From assembly GCA_030386875.1 (NCBI GenBank), contig CM059560.1:49828757-49892756 (forward strand): a DNA stretch of 64,000 bases. Direction: 5' to 3'. This DNA comes from Morinoia aosen (Eukaryota; Arthropoda; Malacostraca; Amphipoda; Talitridae). The notes under the pieces are model-generated. The model ran no database searches. It was not told the origin of the DNA and saw only the letters and a list, made by a program, of their open reading frames with translations. The stretch's first letter is position 1; every line of letters starts with the position of its first letter. Made by a program: the position numbers and the translations under genes. Below are positions 11,693-22,100 of this stretch, one piece after another.

Positions 11693-14600
11693 GTAATTTC
11701 AATTAGTGATGTACGTTATGCTGTGTTATGTATATTATGTATTCAAGTAGGTAATACTTTTCATGCATAAATACTACTTGCTTACTACTATTTGAAAACC
11801 ATGTAAATCAATTTTTTTCAAAGAGTATTTGTAGCCATTTATGGTGTTTTCTGATTTATATTTGCTTAATAAAACTATATGTTGATATTAAAGCATCTTG
11901 TTAAAAAAATTAGTAAGTATTGTTTTCGTTCATTATATTTTTATTTACCAGGGCCAGAAGAGACCAGAATCCTGCTAAGCCTGTTATGTTTATTATTCTG
12001 CACTTGAGCTGTCATATACCACTTCTTGCAGGAAGTGAACAACTCCCTGGGATTAGAATAAGGCAACAGAAAACAAGCTCACTGGCCTATTCTCGGGTTG
12101 CCACTCAAGCTCTGCACTGTCAGACACCAGTTATGCTTATGCACCAGAGTAGCAGTAGAAGAAAAATATTAACAATTACATGTACTGGCATGAATTTTCA
12201 TGCTCAAGTACCAGCACATTTTTTAAATCCAATGTGCAGCCATTTCACAGTTATGTAGTCCCATGTTTTGGTCAGATTTTTGCATTGTATTATGATAGCC
12301 TTTGCAGGTCTTACTTTTACTATCATATTTGCTGGTTTTGATGATTTCTTGAATACATTACATAAACAAGCCCAGTTTCTGATAATGCCCAATTAATTAA
12401 GGAGTCTTTCATTTTACTAGTATTGTACCAAATAGAGATGTTAGGAATGCACCTCCTATGTATCATATCTCAGAGTGAGAACCATTGTCTCATCAGTACA
12501 CATTACATGATTGCTTCAATTAGTTTTGTTATAAATTAACTATTGCAAATGCCCCATCTAAACACCATCTATTTTATGCTATGACTACTCAGTTCCTCAA
12601 TGTTCCATGCATAGAATTACTCATGCTACCACTGATTAGCCATCGTAGAGGATGAGTACAGCCAAACTTTTATGAGTGAAAGAGAAACTGAAGAGGTTTT
12701 TTTCATTTCAGGTTGCAGGAGAAAGCAATAAAGAAAGTGGAATTGCTCAGCTCCCCACTTCAGTGAATGGGTACGTACAATTTGTTATTCCATAACGTTT
12801 TGTGTATGTGGTATTTGTTTTCTAGTATATGGTATGGTGTCAAATTACCTACTCTGTCTTATATAAATGAAATTTTTTTTTTGGAATATTCCATATTAAT
12901 TGGAGGGAATAGATCGTCTGGTACTAAACACGTTCACTCTGTGACGTTTGACCTCTCAGTCCAAGCTGTATATTTTGGTAGACAGCTTGGCATAGTATTG
13001 TGTTCAATCAGTAGTGGTTTTCTTCTGATACTCATGTTGTCAATAGGCTAACCTGTCCAATAACTAGCTTTACTGTAGAGGAAAAGCAAACAGTGAAACA
13101 CCTATATTATTTGCATTTGCCATGGAATATAAGTTCTAATTTGGTAAATTATATTGGGATTTCTGAAACTTCATATCTGGTGTGATTATTGTTTCCCAAA
13201 TCTAATACTACAAAATAGTACTGTATGTTTAAGGTGCTTTCCTCTTTTTCTCTTTGGAACGCCCTTATTGCGGCTAGGGTTTCTTAAACTAACATCTAAT
13301 CTATTCCTTCTTAAAATTTCCAAATTGTCTGTGTTTCACTTCTAAAAGTACCCTAAAAAACTGAGAGAGTGAGAGGCAGTAATGAATTACTATCATACTA
13401 TTTTATATATATTTTTTTCGAGGGTTACTGTACCTGCTACCTATGTACTTATACTTACGAAATTAGAGCTAAAGTAATGGAGTCCTTCCTGAAGAATGTT
13501 TTTGTCAATTAGACATGAATACATTGATCCCATGTAAAGTATGGATAAATTGAAATTTTAATATGTAAGAGAGAGCAGTATTCTACTATTCTGTTTTCTC
13601 TTCCTTTTTCAGTGTGAGCTCAGAGACTGCCAATGGATTGGATGCTTGCAAAGAAATCACACTGAAAACCACACCTGTTGAAAGTGTTGATCTCGTTTCC
13701 AAAACTGATCAAACAGTGATGGATTCTCCACTTCTTGAGGAAGGGAAGTACAAAATGAATGACTCGATAGTTCATCCTTCTGGCGATGGTGACGCTGAAA
13801 ACGATCGCCGATCTGTTGACAATCTATTTGGTGCAAGTGAAAAGGGTTGTGTTGCGAGCATTGATGCCGGAGTAACTCATCTGGCTTCAGATAATGCGGA
13901 GTTACCGGCAATTGGATCAACGAAAAGTAAGGAGGCTTTTTCTTATATTCCACTGAAGAAAATTCTTAGTCTAGCAGACGAGTCTAAAGAGTCGGAAGTG
14001 TCAGATCTTTCAGTTACAGAAGCAAAACCATGTGAAGCTTCGCTCGATGTAGAAGCGAATGCACCCTTGGGTTCTCAGAGTCCCAGTGCTGTTCCCGAGA
14101 GTCTTGCAAATCTTCAGCTTAATCTCACAACAAAGATAAATTTTATAAAGCTTCTTCAAGCTCTATCTGCTAGTTCTGATCAGACGGGAGCTTCAGAGAA
14201 ATCCGAACCTTGTGTGAGAGCTGAGGAACTGCCACTTGTTGATGCCACTGACCTCATTGAAGATAAGTCAGTGAGTAACAAAGTTGAGAAGGACCAATCT
14301 GACGCCGAGCCTCAATATATTGGACCGATTTTAAAGGTGCCCACCGTGGATGCAATTTCACTCTTGGTGTCGAGCTCAAAAATGAATTCTCATTCTTCTG
14401 AAGTTGGTGGAAACTCCAATGCGAGTACAAGTGTAACAAGTGTTTCAAGTGCTGAGCTTTCATCTGTAGTTGATAACAATGTGTTGGAGGCTACGAAATT
14501 AACCTCAGAAAAAAATGAATCGATAGATGGTAAGCCTGTTCCTCCAACGGAATCTTGTTACATTACGTCTTTGCCCAATCAAGAAGGCTCCGCGTTTCAG

Positions 14601-17600
14601 TCTCATTCAAGTTCGCGTTCATCATCAGTGTGTACGGATGAACTCTTTGAGAAGGACGATTCCGACGAACTGCAAAAGCAATTTGACGAGCTGGCTCTCA
14701 CGGCAGAGGAGCATGAAGAAGTCGAAAAAATTGAGTGGAGCATGTGGATGGAACGTCTTGCTGGAACGAGCCTTGAATTTCTCGTCAAGGATGATCCTCC
14801 GAAAAACTCTAATGAAGATCATGACCAGGACGACATTGACGAAATCTTGAAAAATGTTCGAGAAACCATTTCAATACAGAAACAGGAACTAGAAGAAAAG
14901 AAACGGCTAGAGAAAGAGCAGATGTTAGCACGGTGTCTTGAAGCTGATCTGAAAAATGAAAGCTGCGGTATTGAAGATGCTGGTATCAAAAGCGATGGAG
15001 GCGATTCAGAACTTGCTTTCAGTGCCAGAGATACATTGAGTAACTCGGATTTTTTAACCTTGCTTAGTAAACGAGGTTTTTTGGTGACTAATACTGCTGA
15101 AGAAGCAGACGATTTACATCTTGAGGTAAGTTACGCTTATGGGAAGTACATAATGCATTTAAAGTATAGACACAGTCTTACCAAGTACAATACTTCTCTC
15201 CTGAATGTTGTTACAGTTTGCTACGCTTGAAAAGACAGTTTGAATCCTCTTCCAGCTTTTACAGATCTACTGAGACGCCCGAGTGTTGCTCTCGTAAGAG
15301 TGTTGAGGTGTAGTTCGTAGCGTGATGTTTAGAATTGACTGCAGTAGGGCGTTTTCATGCTAATTTCTTAGCTTGCTAATACTAATTTTTGAGGCTGAAC
15401 AGGCGCATATATTCCTACGCATGCTTCACATCATTTATGCGTTTCGAAAAGATGGGCAAAATTCTTTCATTATGACCGTATTCCATCATAAATAGTAGTA
15501 AACTTTAAGTGTTGGTGGTCATTTATTTTCAAAAGTGAACGTCTTGAGATTTATTTTATTTGGCACAAATTTGTTCATTCAATAATATTAGTTGGACCCG
15601 TGAAAAAATTTAGGTTTCCGTACTTTACCTAAATTATCTAACCTTGCCCATTCCATATTGATCTAACATCTCTTGACCTATTGTGAGCTAGCTTAAACTT
15701 TCCTAACCTAAAGTGAGCTCACCTTTACTTGATTTATCCTAACGTTATTACACCCCGAACCAGTAAAAAAGTCCAGGCCTATTTCCAACTTGAAACAGAC
15801 GACGTAAAATTTTCAAAGATCAGATTTCTGCAAGTTAGCTGAAAGTTGAGCTGTTTATTGGATAGTGATTTATAACAATGGAGGAAAATACTCGGCTTAA
15901 CTCACTATCTAGTTGTTGAATCTATGATATGAATTTCCAAACAACGTGAATAAATTCACCCCTATAAAGTTTTTGACAACGTTATTTTGTCTGTGTAATT
16001 ATTTAAAGCGTGATTCGCAAAAAACGCACGTAAGTATTTGCGTATAATAATAAACTAGTGAGGTCCATGTTGAAGGCACCGTTACTTTTTACTGTAAATA
16101 ACCTAATCCATTCGAACCCTTAGTAACATAATCGATTCCACAAAGAGTGACAAGAAATAACCTGCAGAAAGATTAATTTCGAAAATTCATCAGGAACTCA
16201 AATTTTACAGAAGCACATGTAGGTAAGTCATTTACCCATTAGGTAATAATGTATTGAACCAGTTTCAAAAAGGCTGTTCCCTTTGCGGTGAAACACTTTT
16301 CAAACGTGTGACGAAATTCTCCGCGATCGGCAGCTAGTCTTCTGGAGATAGACTATCCCATTTTCGGCTGTCATTGTTAGGCTTTGAATGTCAGTCTTTC
16401 GCTCAACGTAATCAGGACCTAGATTTCTGTGACTAGAAAACATATAAGCATGTTTTTGCTAGCAATATACTCTTCTCGGGTACCTGCTTTATGAGTACTG
16501 GTCCACCCCCTTTTATTTGAAATAAGAAAGATGGCGAAATGAAGGGAAGGCCGTAAGACATAAAAATTCAATTCCTCGAGAGTTGACGAGGCCGAGCTTG
16601 TATCACAGATACACTCACCACACACTTTCGGCTGGCTTCGGACAGACAGACAGACGGACGCGGCTCTTATTGTAGTATAGATTACTGATTTGCAAGAAAA
16701 TCCAAAGTCTATAAGTCCAATTATAAGGTTTAAATAACATGATTGATCTTCTTCATGACTCCTTTATTTCTTGTCTTTTCTAAATGCCGATGTATGTACA
16801 TATATTCTAACTATTCTTTTTTTTTGCAGGAAAACAAAGACAATGTGGAGACCAGCCAGCCGCCCAACCCCTGTCTTCCAATACCTCAGACTGAAAACAA
16901 GGAAGAACTCATTGTTTCAACTCTTGGCTGGGCTGAGCCCGATGACAGCAGACCCTTATCGAGCGCCCACATGCTCCATTGGAGCTACTGCCGCATGACC
17001 AACCACTTGCTCGACCCAACTCGTGAGAGCTTCAAGTGCCCGCTGTGCAGCTACAAGAGTCCCAGGAAAGGCCATGTCGAACGTCACATCCTTATTCATT
17101 CTGGAGAAAAACCGTACAGCTGCAGCGAGTGTAGCTACCGCAGCCACACCAAAGACGCCATGGCTTTGCATGCTCGAGTTCATTCTGGTCATAAAAAGTT
17201 CGTTTGCTGCCGTTGTTCCTACGCCACGAACAGAAAGATCTATCTTGAGAGGCACTTGGCTTTGCATGATGACGACGATTTCTCGTCACCCTGTAGCAAA
17301 TGCAGCGATAAGACATTCATAAAAAAGCGTGGTAGTCGTCTTTTGGAAGGTGGTGTAGGGGGCTCCGCAGAATCTTCATCTATACGAGGGGATTTCGATG
17401 TTCCCGCGGAGTCAGACACCGATTGTGAAGAGACGTCACCTTTGCCGTCTGAAGAACTGGAAAATAACAACAATTACACGCATTTACTCGCCAATGTGAA
17501 AGAAGAATATGATGGCTCTGGGCTACCAGATGACTTCACGCTTTGTGGTTGTCAACTGTTCTCGACCAAAGCATCAGACCGTAAGAAAGGACGAGTTTAC

Positions 17601-17786
17601 AGTGCTGATCGACCTTACCCTTGCTCGCAGTGCTCCTACCGTGCCACGAAAAAATCTCTGCTCGACAAGCACGCTAAAGTGCACACAGGCGAGCGCCCAT
17701 TTCCTTGCCCCTTGTGCAAGTACAAAGCCTCTAGAAAGGCCCACCTACTTCGACATATGCGTACTCATCAAAAAGAACTTGAATAA
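9977..17786 (+). CDS. Multi-exon C2H2 zinc-finger nuclear protein, 1414 residues
   Basis: Join of exons 9977-11692, 12712-12770, 13613-15125 and 16830-17786: 4245 bases, exactly 1415 codons including TAA. The start is the ATG in ACCATGG at 9977, 17 bases after a strong acceptor (CTCTCAG, 9953-9959). Order of parts: Ser/Asn-rich N-terminus; AT-hook-like KKGRPKK near residue 150; Lys-rich stretch about 269-305; RRKRR basic motif near 537; long low-complexity Ser/Glu region; acidic then helical Glu/Lys segment about 930-1035; five C2H2 fingers at about 1165-1187, 1193-1215, 1221-1243, 1359-1381 and 1387-1409. Most fingers carry the CxxCSY pattern seen in REST-like and related proteins. Likely a DNA-binding transcription regulator in the nucleus (inference from domains). 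The ortholog is not recognised. Confidence 0.85.
11693..12711 (+). other. Intron 1 of the zinc-finger gene
   Basis: Donor GTAATT; acceptor TTTTTTTCATTTCAG ending 12711. Length 1019 bases. AT-rich, with no repeat recognised. Confidence 0.75.
12712..12770 (+). CDS. Zinc-finger gene, coding exon 2 (59 bases)
   Basis: A small exon between TTTCAG and GTACGT. It encodes VAGESNKESGIAQLPTSVNG, with the last Gly codon split (GG|T). Phase 0 in, phase 2 out, matching both neighbours. The micro-exon is supported mainly by frame continuity and splice sites. Confidence 0.75.
12771..13612 (+). other. Intron 2 of the zinc-finger gene
   Basis: Donor GTACGT, acceptor TTCCTTTTTCAG. Length 842 bases. It contains a minus-strand fragment of repeat family R1 (about 13220-13310). 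Confidence 0.75.
13220..13310 (-). mobile_element. Fragment of repeat family R1
   Basis: Read on the minus strand this matches the head of the family: TTAGTTTAAG-like start, then CCCTAGCCGC (compare CCCTATCCGC in the copy ending 4481), then an A/G-rich run and GCACC. Only about the first 90 bases are present. Diverged, so it is an old copy. Confidence 0.6.
13613..15125 (+). CDS. Zinc-finger gene, coding exon 3
   Basis: Residues 593-1096, ending GAG|GTAAGT in phase 0. It is Ser/Glu/Asp-rich with no recognisable fold for the first two thirds. A strongly acidic segment (around 14640-14720) runs into WSMWMERLAG and then a Glu/Lys/Gln heptad-like helix (around 14850-14940) that could form a coiled coil. 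The end, LLSKRGFLV, is hydrophobic and may be a short conserved motif. Codon use is balanced, unlike the AT-biased introns on either side. Confidence 0.82.
15126..16829 (+). other. Intron 3 of the zinc-finger gene
   Basis: Donor GTAAGT, acceptor TTTTTTTTTGCAG. Length 1704 bases. At about 15630-15740 there are scattered CTAACCT/CCTAAC motifs. A short GACA microsatellite lies at 16640-16660. No coding exon seen. Confidence 0.7.
16640..16660. repeat. Short (GACA)n microsatellite
   Basis: GGACAGACAGACAGACGGAC inside intron 3. Confidence 0.7.
16830..17786 (+). CDS. Zinc-finger gene, coding exon 4 (all zinc fingers)
   Basis: Residues 1097-1414 and TAA stop. Fingers 1-3 (FKCPLCSY, YSCSECSY, FVCCRCSY) have complete CxxC...HxxxH ligands. 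The first linker is SGEKP. The second, SGHKK, departs from the usual TGEKP linker. A half finger (SPCSKC, near 17287) has no histidines. After about 110 residues rich in Ser/Asp/Glu come fingers 4-5 (YPCSQCSY, FPCPLCKY) with the standard linker TGERP. The protein ends five residues after the last histidine. GC content is clearly higher than in the flanks. Separate finger clusters often bind bipartite sites; that this one does is inference. Confidence 0.9.
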   Translation, partial: ENKDNVETSQPPNPCLPIPQTENKEELIVSTLGWAEPDDSRPLSSAHMLHWSYCRMTNHLLDPTRESFKCPLCSYKSPRKGHVERHILIHSGEKPYSCSECSYRSHTKDAMALHARVHSGHKKFVCCRCSYATNRKIYLERHLALHDDDDFSSPCSKCSDKTFIKKRGSRLLEGGVGGSAESSSIRGDFDVPAESDTDCEETSPLPSEELENNNNYTHLLANVKEEYDGSGLPDDFTLCGCQLFSTKASDRKKGRVYSADRPYPCSQCSYRATKKSLLDKHAKVHTGERPFPCPLCKYKASRKAHLLRHMRTHQKELE

Positions 17787-18992
17787 TGGTGCAATAATTT
17801 TACTCTACGGTGAAGGCGAATTCCGTTTCAAGCTAAGCGTAAACTAATTGATTCTGTGTGCGTGGCACAGTTACGCCGTGCTGCTCTGCGTTAGCACTAC
17901 TAAGCCATTCCAAAACGACGTTATCAATGCGTGCGTGCAAAACTATGATCTTCTTTCTGGTATCGATCTTCGTCCGTGGATAAAATGTTTATATTTTATC
18001 GTAAATTTTTCTTTCATTCACTGCTATTGGAATAGATATCGAGAGGTAGACTTTTACTAAGACTAGTCTCGGCATACGCTGGTATCGATGTCTTATAATA
18101 TTACTTAAGGAATATTAGGATCGTGAGCGATTTCATCTTATTGGCATTACTGCGTCTAGTCTACGTTTTTGCATAGTTTTGAAAGTACGATTTTTATATT
18201 GTTCTAAACGTAAGGAGGTTAGAAGAGACCATGAATAGCGGAGTAGTTGCAGGATAGATTCGCGAACTTTGAGCATCCGCTCTTGAGGTGGGTGCAATAC
18301 CTTAAGAACTCGAACGTGCATAATGTAATGTGTTAAACTGTTGTGTTACAAGTGGGACTAGGCTGTGGTTCGGTGAAAACTCATGTTGCTCATTGGACTC
18401 TGCGGTGTTTTTATGTGAAAGCACTAGTAGTGGCGATGCTCTTGAAAGTGTCAATATTACGTTGAAGATGAAATCCAGACTTTATTTGAGTGCAAACTTC
18501 TGTGTGGTAACTTTTCAAGATGCGGTAACTTACTTCAAGAGCTAGTAATACTCCTTTTTTCTCTGATGATTTCTGTAATCTTTGTTAGGATGCCGAGAGA
18601 CAAGCAGTAATTTGAGGCGAGAATAAGCCTAGCTCTTGAAACCCAACTAGAACTTGCTGTCGAGAGCATCCATGTAGGGCACCATTCGGAGCAAGTCTGC
18701 CAATCGAGAATTCGTATGATAATCATAACTAGGTCCTTCAAATGTAGGTAAGAATGTTTTCTTTCCTTTTGACAACGATTCTAGTGAAAAACTCCGGTGG
18801 TCAGGCCTGTTCTGGTTTGCAACTGTGATGCCAGCCGCAGCACGCGTTTTTTTTTCAGACAAAGAGTACTGGCCACTTCCACTACGTCTAGAGTAACGTT
18901 TCCTGCTCGGCTGGAACGCTTTCACCCTCTCACACGTTTTATTGATATTCTCTCGATATATGAATTGAATATTTTGAATTACACTTAGCAAA
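17787..18992. other. Probable 3' untranslated region, then unassigned DNA
   Basis: Begins directly after the zinc-finger stop codon. No clear AATAAA is seen in the first kilobase, so the transcript end cannot be placed. No other gene was recognised. Confidence 0.4.
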
Positions 18993-19169
18993 ATGTTTCT
19001 CCACAACCGTATGGATTCCGTTAAGTTGTACAAGCTCCGCTCCAGAATGATTAAGTTTATGTTGTTGCTAAGTGCTATTTCACTGCCCGCTTTCATGTCA
19101 CTTCCTGGTAAGGTGAAAAACACCCTATTTTATATTACTGTTCATCTAAAAGACTCTGTTCTCTCATAG
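18993..19169 (+). CDS. Possible 58-residue small ORF with hydrophobic leader
   Basis: ATG at 18993, TAG at 19167-19169. A basic start (KLYKLRSR) is followed by MIKFMLLLSAISLPAFMS, which looks like a signal peptide or single membrane helix. A donor-like CCTG|GTAAGG at about 19107 falls at the end of that helix, so this could be the first exon of a secreted protein whose remaining exons I cannot find. Chance is a serious alternative. Confidence 0.18.
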   Translation: MFLHNRMDSVKLYKLRSRMIKFMLLLSAISLPAFMSLPGKVKNTLFYITVHLKDSVLS

Positions 19170-22100
19170 TTATTCATATCCTTAATAGGTGACCAAATCA
19201 AAGAGGATTTTGTTGAGAGGGTGATATCAATTGTTGAGTCCAATGTACGCCGTTATCGTACAGCGCTCCAAGCTTTTTTTAATCCTACCCATTGTTATTC
19301 TTATAAGTGTTCAATTGATCTAACATGTGTCTGTCCAAAGAATATATCGTGATCTCAAATCTATTTCTCCATTGATTACTGTTAGGGTGATTTTTATTAC
19401 TATGATGATTATTAGGTGTAAGTTCATGGTTCTATACCATTAGTCTTTAGCGGAAGGTATTTCTGCCCCATTTGTTGTACAAATGATATGCGGAAAGGGC
19501 GAGGATGTAAGAACAAGGAACCTCTTGCTCTTTCATGTCTACACTTTTAGTATTTTGACAATCGTGCTGAAGTAATTTGATTTGAATCCGTGATTGAAAT
19601 CGTAATGCATTTTTCTTCCGTGGTTGCTTCTTCAGCATTTGTTTCAGCGATCATTCGTGCTTGTGTTCACATTCTGATAGTTACGCCTTGTCGTGATTTA
19701 TGTTGCATATATTCTGCTTGAATATAATTCTATTATATCACCGCTCTATCGTTAGCTAATGCTTGAATATTTTATACTTCCAGAAATGTTCCAGCAAAAT
19801 GCTGATAGTTTATACTTTCATTTTATCTTCATAGACTAGTCCAAGGAAAACTATAACACTCGACTGTTTATGTTTCAGCAGATGTAATTGTTTACTTAAT
19901 ATTGAATGAATTATGGTGTAACTGCCTTTAGTTTTATCTTATGGTCCAGCATTTCACGATGATATAAAAAATATGAAAATATTATGTACGATCTTAAGGT
20001 AAAATTGAATGATCAGTGGCAATATAAGTTAGTATGGAAATTAGTGAGTAAACTATTGTGTTGGGAATACTCATTTCTCGACTTGACATTTTGATTTGGA
20101 ATCGTGATTGTGGTTGGTGTTGGTCCTTCATGAACGGTTGGAGGGGCATACAGCAGCCGTGACTTTGTGTGTCATTCGTCTTCGTAGTCCCGTTACTAGT
20201 CAATGTTTACTCTTTAAGTGATGGTAAGTGTTAACTTTATGACCATTTTTGTCACTCCGTGTCTCCTTGCGGTCTAATGCATAGCTTCGTCGATCTGTTC
20301 AAACAATTACCCTAAATTATTTCCCTACTCGCCAGGACGGCCAACTTCGTATCTAGGCCACCTCTACATCAATTGGTCTGCACCGTTAATGTTTAGTGAT
20401 AACTTCTCATTGACAAATTTTCAATCGTAGGAAGATAACAGAATCTAGCACTGTGACATCCACTTTTCTTGAGAAGTACTTTACGATTACGAAATCTCAT
20501 CACCTGCTGGCAAGTGTTGGCTTCGGAATGCTACATTATTGTTCTGCCTACGTTTCCTTGAGGTGGAACTTATAAACTCGATTATATTTTGCGAATTGGG
20601 ATTTATGCTAGTAATTTTCCTACGGATATTAACACGTAAACCGCCATAGGGGAAACTAAAGTTCAGTATTCAATTCAAATTTAAAGTCAATTGTAGCGAG
20701 CAATTTTGAAAATAGCGAACATTTACTAGGACATAACTTCATTTAGCTTTGATTAAATATTTATGAAAATTTAGTTGGTGACTACTGGTCGGTCGAGAGC
20801 ATTATTATTATTTCCTCCGTGTACCACCCGGCTCACATGGCGGTTAACGTATTAATAGGTTTTAGGTTGCAGGTCCATCCAACATGTTCTGCGCAAATTA
20901 CGTTGAACCCGCGAGTATATTAATTAACTCCATGGAGTTATTGTTGATATAAATTAATTCGTTGAAATGGTTAACATCTTGGTAATTTTCATATTCTGTT
21001 CATTTATTCCGATCGTCTAGTGTGTATCATTCTGAGGCTCGGTGTTTTAAATGATAAGAGATTTTAAAGTTTCTTACATATTCTCAGTATCACCAGTAGG
21101 GTTCCCCATGGGAAATGAACCATAAATTACGTATAATTTTACTTAATTGGTAAGCTAATTTTTGGTTCACCGGATCACCAGCAGCGGAAGCTAGAATTGA
21201 TTGTATACGCAATAAAACTCACGTTTCAAATCCTCTGGAGTAAGAGCTGAAAGTTTGTTCATTGTAAAATTATTTAAATGGAACCCGTACGGGCGTCTTG
21301 AATTTTAAATATCTCCTCACAGTAACATTATGTAATTTCTGAAGAAAAATACGAAAGATTTTGTTGGCATGAACGAGACGGAATGACATGCAGGTAATCT
21401 GGGGCACACAATATTAAAAATATGAAATAATGCCTTTATAAATTTATTCCAAGATAAATTTTTGCTCTTTCCAAACTTCTTGGTGGAAATTTTGAGCCCT
21501 TAGTAGTTGTAATTAAGGTTTTTGTGCCACAGATATCGATGGTCTGTGCTTATTAAAACTCGAAAGCATTCCAGTTGAAAATCCCCTACATCAAGATTCT
21601 GAATGGTAAGAGAAATAAATAGTACATCTAGTTTTGAAATATTTTGGCGATGATTAGTAAGATTTCTAATAATTGCGTTACTGTAGATGAGATCTCCAAC
21701 TCGTCGTTCTGACAGTAACTCAACACTGAGTAAGCAACAGAAATTAGTTTACAGGAACTGCTTGAAACGCCGATTAGGCTCTCAAAAAAGCAATTTTAAT
21801 GGACATGTTCGTAAGCTGCGCGAGTTTGGATGGTTTTTATGAGACATCCAGACCTGCAACCTGTCAAATGGTTCATTATTTAGTGAAGGAAATTCGACCA
21901 TCCGATGAAGCGGTTCCAGTACAGTCTTCCTTACCAAGCTTATTTTGTTGGTGCTCGTTGCCTTAACTCCCCATGTTACTCGAAAGTAACAGCAAGTTTC
22001 TGTGCAGAAAAAAGTGTTTGAATAGCCAACTCGTATGGTCGAACCATAAAATTTTCCACAGCGTATTTGTCAACTTTCGCACTTTGATCATGGATTTTCA

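Noticed and set aside
15600..15760. CTAACCT-like motifs resembling insect telomere repeat TTAGG
   Set aside because: Motifs are scattered, not in tandem, and lie inside an intron.
17023..17473. Other-frame and minus-strand open frames over the zinc-finger exon
   Set aside because: They overlap a frame with intact C2H2 ligands and are shadows of it.
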